Origin: Lutibacter sp.
GTDB lineage: Bacteria > Bacteroidota > Bacteroidia > Flavobacteriales > Flavobacteriaceae
DNA: 64,000 nucleotides
Assembly (NCBI RefSeq): GCF_030692605.1
Contig: NZ_JAUYUD010000105.1
Span: forward strand, 1-64,000
Reading direction: 5' to 3'
Shown here: positions 48,057 through 57,835 of the stretch, piece by piece
How the letters are laid out: every line of letters begins with the position of its first letter
Numbering within the stretch: the stretch's first letter is position 1
Notes under the pieces: model-generated
The model's database searches: none
The model's input: the letters and a program-made list of their open reading frames with translations, nothing else
Told to the model about the DNA's origin: nothing
Translations under genes and position numbers: made by a program

Positions 48057-48863
48057 ATGAAAGATAAAAGAGTATTGATTGTTTCTTCGGAAGTTGTACC
48101 TTATTTACCTGAAAATCAATTGTCAACCACTTCATTTGAAGCAGCCAAGTTGGTTCATGGAATTGGTGGACAAACAAGAATTTTTATGCCAAGATATGGT
48201 TTAATTAATGAAAGAAGACATCAATTACATGAAGTAATTCGGTTATCGGGTATGAATTTGGTAATTAATGACATGGATATGCCTTTAATTATAAAAGTAG
48301 CTTCAATACCGAAAGAAAGAATGCAAGTTTATTTTATTGATAATGATGATTATTTTAAAAGAAAAGCTCTTTATTCTGATGAAGAAGATAATTTGTTTAG
48401 TGATAATGACGAACGAGCAATCTTTTTTGCCAAAGGAGTGGTTGAAACTGTAAAAAAATTGAACTGGGCTCCAGATATAATTCATGTACACGGCTGGTTA
48501 GCATCTTTATTACCACTGTATATAAAGGAGTATTACAAAAACGATGCATTATTTACTGATAGTAAAATTATTACATCACTTTATAATTTTGGCTTTGAAG
48601 GCTCTTTAAATAATGATTTCCAGAACAAAATAAAATTTGACAATATTGACGAATCAAAAATTGATTTTATTTCTAACCCAACCTATATTAACATTCTAAA
48701 AAATGCCATAGAAAATTCCGATGCTGTAGTTATTTCTAGTGAAAAGATAAATCCTGAATTAGAAGATTTTTTAAGCAAAAGTAAGGTCCCAGTATTAAAT
48801 TATGCTTCTGAAGATAATTTTGCTGACGCTTATACAGAATTCTATAAAAACCAAATGTTATAG
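48057..48863 (+). CDS. Glycogen/starch synthase-like protein, GT5 N-terminal domain only
   Basis: VLIVSSEVVPYLPENQLS…; MPRYGLINERRHQLHEV; APDIIHVHGWLASLLPLYIK; no C-terminal GT1 domain. Confidence 0.85.
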   Translation: MKDKRVLIVSSEVVPYLPENQLSTTSFEAAKLVHGIGGQTRIFMPRYGLINERRHQLHEVIRLSGMNLVINDMDMPLIIKVASIPKERMQVYFIDNDDYFKRKALYSDEEDNLFSDNDERAIFFAKGVVETVKKLNWAPDIIHVHGWLASLLPLYIKEYYKNDALFTDSKIITSLYNFGFEGSLNNDFQNKIKFDNIDESKIDFISNPTYINILKNAIENSDAVVISSEKINPELEDFLSKSKVPVLNYASEDNFADAYTEFYKNQML

Positions 48864-48888
48864 TATTATTAAAAACATAAATTTATAT

Positions 48889-50421
48889 ATGACAACCAAA
48901 GTTGTAACAGTAATAAAATACTTAGGAATATTTATTGTCCTTGTTTTTTCGACCATATCTTGTGAAAAAGACATTGAAAGTATTGGTGTAAGCCTTATAG
49001 ATAATAACATCTTCACATCAAAAAAAACAGCATACGAAGTACTTACCTCAACTCAAAATATTGAAAGAGTTCCAACAAATGGGGCAGGTCAATATTTGTT
49101 GGGAGTTTATGCCGATAACGAATTTGGATCTTTAAAAGCGTCAATTGTTACGCAATTGAATGTGCCAGTTATTGGTACAAATTACACCTATGGGACCAAT
49201 GCAGGTATAGATTCGGTTATTGTGTCTATTCCATATCAAGTAACTAAAAAAGATAAATTGACCGACGGGAAACCTCAATTTTCAATCGATTCGATTATTG
49301 GAGATACAAACACAGAGTTTAAATTGAATGTTTATGAGTTAAATACTTTTTTAAATACTTTAGACCCTAATGATCCTACTAAATTTGCAATTTACTATTC
49401 TGATAAACAATTTCAAAAAGGGCCTACACCTCTTTATTCAGGGAATTTTAAAGTAAATCCAAACGATACCGTTTCATATATTAAAAGATATTTAGCAGAT
49501 GGTATTACTGTTTATAAAAAAGATACCATAAAAAATACAGACAAGAGTCCGAGTATAAAACTTCCTTTAAATGAAACGCTAATTAAACAACTTTTTATAG
49601 ATAATGCAAGTAGCTCAAATTTCGCATCTACAGAAAGTTTTCAAAGCTACTTTAGGGGCTTGTATATTGAAGCTTCAGTGTTAAATTCTGAAAAATCTCA
49701 TTTACTATCTTTAAACATTAGCAATGCAAAAATGACTATTTACTATTCTAACAATGCAGATGAAACAGCTGACGAAGATCTAAATGGAAATGGAACTAAA
49801 GGTGAACAAAACGTAAGGGTGAAACGTTCTTATGATTTTCTTTTTGGAACTATAAAAGCAAATGTTTTTGAAAGAAATTATTCTAATTCTAAACAAAGTG
49901 GGGCAGAAAGATTGTATGTTCAAGGAGCTGCTGGATCACTTGCTACCATTGACCTTTTTAATGGTGTTGATTTAACTGCAATACAAAATGCAAATAGGTT
50001 AATTACTGAGGCCAATCTTACCTTTTACGTAGATCAAAATGCTTCAAGTGCAATTGTGCCTGAACAATTAATTCTGTTTAATTACGACGAAAAAGTTCAT
50101 ATTCTTGATGTAATGACTGAAGGATTGTCTAAAGTGAGTGGTAAGTTAGTAAAAGATGCAGATGGGAAACCGTATAAATATGTGTTTAAAATAACCGATT
50201 ATATTTCTGAATTGTTAAAATCAAAAGATCCTATAAATTTAGTGAGGTTAGGTTTAAAAGTATATAATCCAAGTGATTTACCTGTAGATGTCACCGATAC
50301 TAAAGTGAAAGAAAATAGTTGGACCCCAAAAGGTGTTGTATTGTTTGGACATCATGCAAGTGCCGGAGATAAAAAACTGAAATTAGAAGTTTTATATTCG
50401 GAAATTAATATTAAGAACTAA
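48889..50421 (+). CDS. DUF4270 domain-containing lipoprotein; start moved to ATG 48889
   Basis: Lipobox STISC; EKDIESIGVSLIDNN; known flavobacterial position before glmS. Confidence 0.85.
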   Translation: MTTKVVTVIKYLGIFIVLVFSTISCEKDIESIGVSLIDNNIFTSKKTAYEVLTSTQNIERVPTNGAGQYLLGVYADNEFGSLKASIVTQLNVPVIGTNYTYGTNAGIDSVIVSIPYQVTKKDKLTDGKPQFSIDSIIGDTNTEFKLNVYELNTFLNTLDPNDPTKFAIYYSDKQFQKGPTPLYSGNFKVNPNDTVSYIKRYLADGITVYKKDTIKNTDKSPSIKLPLNETLIKQLFIDNASSSNFASTESFQSYFRGLYIEASVLNSEKSHLLSLNISNAKMTIYYSNNADETADEDLNGNGTKGEQNVRVKRSYDFLFGTIKANVFERNYSNSKQSGAERLYVQGAAGSLATIDLFNGVDLTAIQNANRLITEANLTFYVDQNASSAIVPEQLILFNYDEKVHILDVMTEGLSKVSGKLVKDADGKPYKYVFKITDYISELLKSKDPINLVRLGLKVYNPSDLPVDVTDTKVKENSWTPKGVVLFGHHASAGDKKLKLEVLYSEINIKN

Positions 50422-50433
50422 TATAAATTATTT

Positions 50434-52284
50434 ATGTGTGGGATTGTAGGTTATTTAGGTCCGAGAGAAGCATACCCAATTATTATTAATGGGCTACAGC
50501 GTTTAGAATATAGAGGGTACGATAGCGCTGGTGTTGTTTTAGCATCCAATAATACACTTAATGTTTATAAAACTAAAGGAAAAGTTGCCGACTTAAAAAA
50601 TATTGCCGATAATAATAACACCAAAGGTTTTTTAGGAATGGGACATACACGTTGGGCTACTCATGGTGTTCCAAACGATGTTAACTCTCACCCGCACGTA
50701 TCTAATTCTGGAAATTTAGTAATTGTTCACAATGGAATTATTGAAAATTATGACACCATTAAAAAGGAATTAATCAAAAGAGGATATGTTTTTCATAGTG
50801 ATACCGATACTGAGGTTCTCATTAATTTAATTGAAGAAGTAAAAATTAAAAACAATTGTAAATTAGGTAAAGCGGTACAATTGGCGTTAACCAACGTAGT
50901 TGGCGCATATGCCATCGCTGTTATTGATAATAATGATCCTAACACCCTTATTGTTGCACGGTTAGGGAGCCCCATTGCCATAGGGATTGGAGAAAATAAT
51001 TCAGAATTTTTTGTTGCTTCAGACGCTTCTCCCTTTATAGAATATACTAAAGACGCCATTTATTTGGAGGAAGAAGAATTAGCAATAATCAGACTAGGGA
51101 AAGATATAAATGTTAGAAAAATATACGATGATTCTGAAGTAGAAACTAACATTCAAGAGTTAAAATTAAATCTTGAACAAATTGAAAAAGGAGGTTACGA
51201 GCATTTTATGCTTAAAGAGATTCATGAACAACCTAAAGCAATTTTAGATACTTATAGAGGACGTTTATTAGCTGACCAAGGTATTATAAAAATGGGCAGT
51301 GTTGATAATCACATTGCTAAATTTTTAAATGCCAATAGAATTATTATTGTAGCCTGCGGTACCTCTTGGCACGCGGGTTTAGTAGCCGAATATTTATTTG
51401 AAGATTTAGCACGAATTCCAGTAGAAGTTGAATACGCTTCTGAATTTAGATATAGAAATCCTGTTATAAACAATAACGATATTATAATTGCAATTTCCCA
51501 ATCAGGTGAAACCGCCGATACATTAGCTGCTATTAAATTAGCAAAATCTAAAGGTGCCTTTGTGTTTGGAGTTTGTAATGTGGTTGGCTCATCTATAGCA
51601 AGAGAAACTGATACTGGGGCTTATACTCATGCTGGTCCCGAAATTGGAGTTGCTTCAACAAAAGCGTTCACAACCCAAATTACCGTATTGGCATTAATGG
51701 CTTTAAAATTAGGAAATTTAAAAGGGGAAATCTCAAATTCTAACTTGAACAATTATATTCAAGAAATGAGTTTAATTCCTTCTAAAGTTGAAGAAGCATT
51801 AAAAACAAATAATGAAATCGAAAAAATTGCGTCCATTTTTAAAGACGCTCCTAATTGCTTGTATCTAGGCAGAGGATATAGTTTTCCAGTTGCTTTAGAA
51901 GGAGCCCTAAAACTGAAAGAAATTTCGTACATACATGCAGAAGGATATCCAGCAGCAGAAATGAAACATGGGCCTATAGCACTTATAGATGAATCTATGC
52001 CAGTTGTTATTATTGCCACTAAAAGTGGTCATTATGATAAAGTTGTTAGTAATATACAAGAAATAAAATCTCGTAAAGGAAAAATAATTGCGGTTGTAAC
52101 TAAAGGCGACACTATTGTAAAGGAATTAGCTGATCATATAATAGAAGTGCCAGATACAGTTGAACCTTTTACACCGTTGTTAACTACCATACCATTACAA
52201 TTATTATCCTATCATATTGCAGTTATGAGAGGTTGTAATGTTGACCAACCAAGAAATTTAGCTAAATCTGTAACGGTGGAGTAG
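50434..52284 (+). CDS. glmS: Glutamine--fructose-6-phosphate transaminase (isomerizing)
   Basis: MCGIVGYLGPREAYPIIINGLQRLEYRGYDSAG; SIS domains; QPRNLAKSVTVE C-terminus. Confidence 0.97.
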   Translation: MCGIVGYLGPREAYPIIINGLQRLEYRGYDSAGVVLASNNTLNVYKTKGKVADLKNIADNNNTKGFLGMGHTRWATHGVPNDVNSHPHVSNSGNLVIVHNGIIENYDTIKKELIKRGYVFHSDTDTEVLINLIEEVKIKNNCKLGKAVQLALTNVVGAYAIAVIDNNDPNTLIVARLGSPIAIGIGENNSEFFVASDASPFIEYTKDAIYLEEEELAIIRLGKDINVRKIYDDSEVETNIQELKLNLEQIEKGGYEHFMLKEIHEQPKAILDTYRGRLLADQGIIKMGSVDNHIAKFLNANRIIIVACGTSWHAGLVAEYLFEDLARIPVEVEYASEFRYRNPVINNNDIIIAISQSGETADTLAAIKLAKSKGAFVFGVCNVVGSSIARETDTGAYTHAGPEIGVASTKAFTTQITVLALMALKLGNLKGEISNSNLNNYIQEMSLIPSKVEEALKTNNEIEKIASIFKDAPNCLYLGRGYSFPVALEGALKLKEISYIHAEGYPAAEMKHGPIALIDESMPVVIIATKSGHYDKVVSNIQEIKSRKGKIIAVVTKGDTIVKELADHIIEVPDTVEPFTPLLTTIPLQLLSYHIAVMRGCNVDQPRNLAKSVTVE

Positions 52285-52324
52285 TTTCAAACGGAAAAAT
52301 TGTATAATAAGATATTAAATTATC

Positions 52325-52906
52325 TTACGACATTTGAAACAAGTTTTGAATATTAGTAGCAAATAATTTAACGGCAATGGCTAATAAAACAACGCCGAAT
52401 ATTTTTCTAATAACACCAAGCCCTCCTTTTCCTAATACCTTTTCAATTTTTTTTGATGATTTTAAAACGGCATAAACAAAAAAAGTATTTATTATAATAG
52501 CTGCTACAATATTAATGGTTGCAAATTCAGCTCTAATGGCCAATAATGTTGTTAAAGTTCCAGCTCCCGCAATTAAAGGAAAGGCAATAGGAACTATGCT
52601 TGCAGTTTCGGGACTCTCATCCTTATACAGTTGAATTCCTAAAATCATTTCTAAGGCCAAAAAGAAAATAACCAAAGAACCGGCTACAGCAAAAGAATTA
52701 ATATCAATACCTATTAAATTTAACATTCTTTCACCTATAAAAAGAAATGCAATCATAATAATTGCTGAAACTATTGAAGCCTTTTCAGATTGAATGTGAC
52801 CAACTTTTGAACGCAATTCAATAATAATTGGAATAGATCCAATTATATCAATTACAGCAAACAAAATCATAGTTGCGGTAAATATTTCTTTAAAATTTAA
52901 AACCAT
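52325..52906 (-). CDS. MarC family protein
   Basis: FAVIDIIGSIPIIIEL; PIAFPLIAGAGTLTTLLAIRA. Confidence 0.92.
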   Translation of the reverse strand: MVLNFKEIFTATMILFAVIDIIGSIPIIIELRSKVGHIQSEKASIVSAIIMIAFLFIGERMLNLIGIDINSFAVAGSLVIFFLALEMILGIQLYKDESPETASIVPIAFPLIAGAGTLTTLLAIRAEFATINIVAAIIINTFFVYAVLKSSKKIEKVLGKGGLGVIRKIFGVVLLAIAVKLFATNIQNLFQMS

Positions 52907-52955
52907 TTTAGTTTTTTTTAACTATTTTTTTGATAAGAATCAATAAAGTATATTG

Positions 52956-52963
52956 CAAAAGTA
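52956..52963 (-). promoter_or_regulatory. TAnnTTTG -7 box (TACTTTTG) for marC
   Basis: Exact consensus upstream. Confidence 0.5.
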
Positions 52964-52979
52964 ATCTAAAAAATTAGCT

Positions 52980-52987
52980 TATTTTTG
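52980..52987 (+). promoter_or_regulatory. TAnnTTTG -7 box (TATTTTTG) for the DUF3109 gene
   Basis: 4 nt before ATG 52992. Confidence 0.6.
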
Positions 52988-52991
52988 CAAA

Positions 52992-53558
52992 ATGTTTCAA
53001 TTAGGAAAAACCATAGTTTCAGAAGATATTATAGAAAAGGAATTTGTCTGTAATTTATCTGCTTGCAAAGGCAAGTGTTGTATTGATGGAGAAGCAGGTG
53101 CGCCATTAGAAGAAAGTGAACTTAAAATTTTGATGGATATCTATCCAAAAGTAAAACCATTTTTAAGAAAAGAAGGAATTGCTGCCATAGAAGACCAAGG
53201 CTTATTCATTTTTAATGAAGGAGAATATGAAACACCTTTAATTGATGAAAAGGATTGTGCTTATGTGATTTTTGATGAAAAAAAAATAGCAAAATGCGGA
53301 ATTGAAGAGGCGTATAATAAAGGAAAAATAAAATGGAGAAAACCCATTTCATGTCATTTATATCCAATTAGAATTATGGAATACAGCGAATTTTCAGCAG
53401 TAAATTATCATAAATGGCCAATTTGTGATGACGCTTGTTCCTTGGGTGCAGCATTGCAAGTGCCTGTATATAAATTTGTGAAGGACGCTTTGATTAGGAA
53501 ATTTGGGAAGGATTGGTATATGGAATTGGAAAAGGTGGCTGAAAGTCATAATCAATAA
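52992..53558 (+). CDS. DUF3109 family protein (Cys-rich)
   Basis: EFVCNLSACKGKCCIDGEAGAPLEESE; CHLYPIRI. Confidence 0.9.
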   Translation: MFQLGKTIVSEDIIEKEFVCNLSACKGKCCIDGEAGAPLEESELKILMDIYPKVKPFLRKEGIAAIEDQGLFIFNEGEYETPLIDEKDCAYVIFDEKKIAKCGIEEAYNKGKIKWRKPISCHLYPIRIMEYSEFSAVNYHKWPICDDACSLGAALQVPVYKFVKDALIRKFGKDWYMELEKVAESHNQ

Positions 53559-53730
53559 AAAACTTACAAATAGTTTAAATTTTAAACTTCAATTAAGCGT
53601 TTTCCTGTGAACCTCAATAAATCAGGCTGGTTAGGGATTATTTAAAAACACAAACAATTGATTATCAGCTTTTAAGACTATTTAATCGTTTATGTAATAA
53701 CTCATAAAATGTTAAAAACTTACCTCTAAA

Positions 53731-53739
53731 TGTGAATAA
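53731..53739 (-). promoter_or_regulatory. Perfect DnaA-box match (TTATTCACA) upstream of nrdB
   Basis: TGTGAATAA on + strand; degenerate neighbours TGTTAAAAA at 53710 and TGTAATAAC nearby. Confidence 0.35.
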
Positions 53740-53838
53740 GTGACCTTTTTTTTTGGCTATTTTTTTTCAATCTTTGTTTCACTCGTTTTTACTCAAAAAA
53801 CAAACAATTTTTTAACTATCTAAAAAAACCAAAGATTA

Positions 53839-54810
53839 ATGTCGTTTATTGAACCCATTTTACAACCAAATAAAGATCGATTTGTTATTTTCCCAATACA
53901 ACATCAAGATATTTGGGAGTGGTACAAAAAACAAGAAGCTAGTATTTGGACAGCTGAAGAAATTGATTTACACCAAGATGTTAATGATTGGGAAAATAAA
54001 TTAAATGATGATGAGCGTTATTTTATCAAACACATTTTAGCTTTTTTTGCTGCTTCAGATGGTATTGTTAATGAAAATTTAGCTGAAAATTTTGTAAGTG
54101 AAGTGCAATATTCTGAAGCGAAATTCTTTTATGGATTTCAAATAATGATGGAAAATATTCATTCAGAAGTTTATTCATTATTAATTGATACATACGTTAA
54201 AAATGAACTTGAAAAAAATGAATTATTCAAAGCAATTGAAGTATTTCCTGCCATAAAATTAAAAGCCGATTGGGCTTTAAAATGGATTGACAGTCCAAGT
54301 TTTGCAGAGCGTTTAATCGCTTTCGCCGCTGTTGAAGGAATTTTTTTTTCAGGAAGTTTTTGCTCTATTTTTTGGTTGAAAAAACGTGGATTATTACCTG
54401 GTTTAACTTTTTCAAACGAGTTAATTTCTCGTGATGAAGGATTGCATTGTGATTTTGCAGTGCATTTACATAACAATCATATTGTAAATAAAGTTCCAAA
54501 AGAACGAATTACAGCCATTCTTGTTGATGCTTTAAACATTGAGCGTAAATTTATAACTGAATCATTACCCGTAAGTTTAATAGGCATGAATGCTAAATTA
54601 ATGACACAATATTTGGAATTTGTGACTGACAGATTATTAACTGAATTTGGTTGTGATAAAGTTTATAATTCATCAAATCCATTTGATTTTATGGAAATGA
54701 TTTCATTAGAAGGGAAAACAAATTTCTTTGAAAAACGGGTTTCAGAGTATCAAAAAGCAGGTGTAAAAAGCGGAGGTACAGGGAGCATTAGCTTTGACGC
54801 GGATTTTTAG
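53839..54810 (+). CDS. nrdB: Ribonucleoside-diphosphate reductase small chain (class Ia beta)
   Basis: [53 protein letters not shown]. Confidence 0.96.
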   Translation: MSFIEPILQPNKDRFVIFPIQHQDIWEWYKKQEASIWTAEEIDLHQDVNDWENKLNDDERYFIKHILAFFAASDGIVNENLAENFVSEVQYSEAKFFYGFQIMMENIHSEVYSLLIDTYVKNELEKNELFKAIEVFPAIKLKADWALKWIDSPSFAERLIAFAAVEGIFFSGSFCSIFWLKKRGLLPGLTFSNELISRDEGLHCDFAVHLHNNHIVNKVPKERITAILVDALNIERKFITESLPVSLIGMNAKLMTQYLEFVTDRLLTEFGCDKVYNSSNPFDFMEMISLEGKTNFFEKRVSEYQKAGVKSGGTGSISFDADF

Positions 54811-54819
54811 CAGAAAAAA

Positions 54820-55339
54820 GTTAAAAGTTATATGTTAATAGTTATATGTTGTTTATGTCTGAGTGTTATTGACCAAATTTGACTTAGTTTAAGGCTGATA
54901 ATTAATAAATGTGAAAAGAAATAATGAGTACTATTCATTCATTTGAGGAGCTAGAATGCTGGAAAGCGGCCAGAGAAATAAAATTATTTGTTTCAAAACA
55001 GGTTCTTAAAAAACTCCCAAAAGATGAGCAATATGATTTGATTAGTCAACTTCGACGTTCTTCACGTTCAATATCGGATAATATTGCTGAGGGTTTTGGA
55101 AGATATCATTTTCAGGAAAATATTCAATATTGCAGAGTGGGAAGAGGCTCTTTGCACGAATCTCTAAATCAAGTTATAACCGCTTTAGATGATAGTTATA
55201 TTGATGAATCTATTTTAACAGAATTTAGGGTTTTATTTTTTAAAACAAATTCGCTTTTAAACGGTTATATCAATTATCTGACGAAAATGAAATCAAATAA
55301 CAAATAACATTTAACGTATAACATATAACAACATTTAAC
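54820..55339. mobile_element. Putative IVS-like cassette: imperfect terminal inverted repeats enclosing a four-helix-bundle gene
   Basis: Left arm GTTAAAAGTTATATGTTAATAGTTATATGTTGTTTATG (from 54820); right-arm reverse complement GTTAAATGTTGTTATATGTTATACGTTAAATGTTATTTG (ends 55339). Confidence 0.55.
54924..55307 (+). CDS. Four helix bundle protein (S23/IVP family)
   Basis: FEELECWKAAREIKLFVSKQ…LPKDEQYDLISQLRRSSRSISDNIAEGFGRYHFQENIQYCRVGRGSLHESLNQV. Confidence 0.93.
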   Translation: MSTIHSFEELECWKAAREIKLFVSKQVLKKLPKDEQYDLISQLRRSSRSISDNIAEGFGRYHFQENIQYCRVGRGSLHESLNQVITALDDSYIDESILTEFRVLFFKTNSLLNGYINYLTKMKSNNK

Positions 55340-55365
55340 CCCTACTAACTAAATATATATATAAA

Positions 55366-57747
55366 ATGTACGTACTAAAAAGAGATGGGAAAAAAGAGCC
55401 AGTAATGTTCGATAAAATTACAGCTCGTGTAAGAAAAATGTGTTATGGTTTAAATAAGCTTGTTGACCCCGTTAAAGTGGCAATGAGAGTTATTGAAGGA
55501 TTGTATGATGGAGTAACAACATCTGAACTTGACAATTTAGCAGCTGAAATTGCTGCAACAATGACCGTTCAACATCCAGATTATGCTAAACTTGCAGCCC
55601 GTATTGCCGTTTCAAATTTACATAAAAACACAAAGAAAACGTTCTCTGAAGTTATGGAGGATTTATACAAGTATGTAAATCCTCGTACAGGAAAAAAAGC
55701 TCCTTTGTTATCTGATGAAACGTATAAAATTATCATGGATAATGCTGAAAAATTAGACTCAACGATTATATACAACAGGGATTTTAGCTACGATTATTTC
55801 GGATTTAAAACATTAGAACGTTCCTATTTGTTGAAAATAAATGGAGAAATTGCTGAACGACCTCAGCACATGTTAATGCGTGTTGCCATTGGAATTCATC
55901 AAGAAGATATTGACGAAGCTATTGAAACATACGAGTTAATGTCGAAAAAATTCTTTACACACGCCACTCCAACCCTTTTTAATGCAGGTACGCCAAAACC
56001 ACAAATGTCTTCATGTTTTTTATTACAAATTCAAGATGATAGCATTGAAGGAATTTATGACACGTTGAAACAAACTGCACAAATTTCTCAATCTGCTGGC
56101 GGGATAGGGTTATCAATTCATAATGTTCGTGCGACAGGTTCTTATATTAGAGGAACAAATGGCACGTCAAATGGAATTGTTCCTATGCTAAAAGTATTTA
56201 ATGATACAGCTCGTTACGTAGATCAAGGGGGCGGTAAACGAAAAGGTTCTTTTGCCATTTATATAGAACCCTGGCATGCCGATGTTTTCGACTTTTTAGA
56301 TTTACGTAAAAATACAGGTGCAGAAGAAAAACGTGCCAGAGATTTATTTTATGCGATGTGGATTCCCGATTTATTTATGAAACGCGTGGAGGAAAACGGG
56401 GACTGGACGTTGATGTGCCCCAATGAATGTCCGCATTTGTTTGATACCTATGGTGATGAATTTGAAAAGCTTTATACGGGCTATGAAAAAGTTGGGAAAG
56501 GACGTAAAACAATAAAAGCACGTTTGCTTTGGGAAAAAATATTGGAAGCCCAAATTGAAACCGGAAATCCGTATATGTTGTATAAAGATGCTGCCAACCG
56601 AAAATCCAATCAAAAGAATTTAGGAACCATCCGCTCTTCTAATTTATGCACAGAAATCATGGAATATACAGCAAAAGATGAAGTTGCGGTATGTAACTTG
56701 GCGTCTATTGCGCTGCCTATGTTTATTGAAGAAGATGAAAATGGAACCAAATTTTTTAATCACCAAAAACTTCATAAAATCACCAAAAAAATTACACGTA
56801 ATTTAGATACAGTTATTGACCGTAATTATTACCCTGTAAAAGAAGCCGAAAACTCAAACTTTCGGCATAGACCTATAGGACTTGGAGTTCAGGGTTTAGC
56901 AGATGCATTTATACTATTGCGTTTGCCTTTTACAAGTGACGAAGCAAAAGTATTAAATCAAGAAATTTTTGAAACTATTTATTTTGCGGCAGTAACTTCA
57001 TCAATGGAAATTGCGAAGGCAAAAGAACCATATTCAACATTTAAGGGTTCCCCAATGTCGCAAGGTGAATTTCAATTTAATATGTGGGGTGTTTCTGAAG
57101 ACGATTTAAGTGGAAGATGGGATTGGAAATCATTACGAAAAAACGTAGTTAAAAACGGCATAAGAAATTCATTATTAGTGGCACCAATGCCAACAGCATC
57201 TACTTCTCAAATTTTAGGGAATAATGAAGCTTTTGAGCCTTATACATCTAATATATATACCCGTAGGGTACTGAGCGGAGAATTTATTATTGTTAACAAA
57301 CATTTATTGGAAGATTTAGTTGAAAGAGGTTTGTGGAATAATGAAATGAAAGAAGAGATTATGAGGGCTAACGGATCTGTTCAACATATTGATATCATTC
57401 CACAAGAATTGAAAGAATTGTATAAAACCGTTTGGGAAATGAGCATGAAAGATATTATTGACATGTCTCGTCAGAGAGGCTATTTTATAGACCAATCACA
57501 ATCGCTAAACTTATTTATGCAAGATGCAAACTATTCCAAATTAACTTCAATGCATTTTTACGCTTGGAAAAGTGGCTTAAAGACTGGTATGTATTATTTG
57601 CGTACCAAAAGTGCTGTAAACGCCATTCAATTTACGGTATCAAATGCTAAAAAAGAGGAAGAGAAACCTTTAACACCAGAAGAATTGAAAGAGATGATAA
57701 TTGCTTCACAAAACAATCCGGATGATTGTGAAATGTGTGGTTCTTAA
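55366..57747 (+). CDS. nrdA: Ribonucleoside-diphosphate reductase subunit alpha
   Basis: [25 protein letters not shown]-cone; [43 protein letters not shown]-terminal DDCEMCGS. Confidence 0.97.
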   Translation: MYVLKRDGKKEPVMFDKITARVRKMCYGLNKLVDPVKVAMRVIEGLYDGVTTSELDNLAAEIAATMTVQHPDYAKLAARIAVSNLHKNTKKTFSEVMEDLYKYVNPRTGKKAPLLSDETYKIIMDNAEKLDSTIIYNRDFSYDYFGFKTLERSYLLKINGEIAERPQHMLMRVAIGIHQEDIDEAIETYELMSKKFFTHATPTLFNAGTPKPQMSSCFLLQIQDDSIEGIYDTLKQTAQISQSAGGIGLSIHNVRATGSYIRGTNGTSNGIVPMLKVFNDTARYVDQGGGKRKGSFAIYIEPWHADVFDFLDLRKNTGAEEKRARDLFYAMWIPDLFMKRVEENGDWTLMCPNECPHLFDTYGDEFEKLYTGYEKVGKGRKTIKARLLWEKILEAQIETGNPYMLYKDAANRKSNQKNLGTIRSSNLCTEIMEYTAKDEVAVCNLASIALPMFIEEDENGTKFFNHQKLHKITKKITRNLDTVIDRNYYPVKEAENSNFRHRPIGLGVQGLADAFILLRLPFTSDEAKVLNQEIFETIYFAAVTSSMEIAKAKEPYSTFKGSPMSQGEFQFNMWGVSEDDLSGRWDWKSLRKNVVKNGIRNSLLVAPMPTASTSQILGNNEAFEPYTSNIYTRRVLSGEFIIVNKHLLEDLVERGLWNNEMKEEIMRANGSVQHIDIIPQELKELYKTVWEMSMKDIIDMSRQRGYFIDQSQSLNLFMQDANYSKLTSMHFYAWKSGLKTGMYYLRTKSAVNAIQFTVSNAKKEEEKPLTPEELKEMIIASQNNPDDCEMCGS

Positions 57748-57775
57748 ACAAAATATTAATCAAATAATTTTTCAT

Positions 57776-57807
57776 TTATAAAAAAAGGATGTTCCCTTTT
57801 TTTATAA
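57776..57807 (+). terminator. Intrinsic terminator after nrdA
   Basis: TTATAAAAAAAGG-atgttc-CCTTTTTTTATAA, 13-bp perfect stem. Confidence 0.85.
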
Positions 57808-57835
57808 TATTTGTATGTTTACTTGCTCTTAAATC

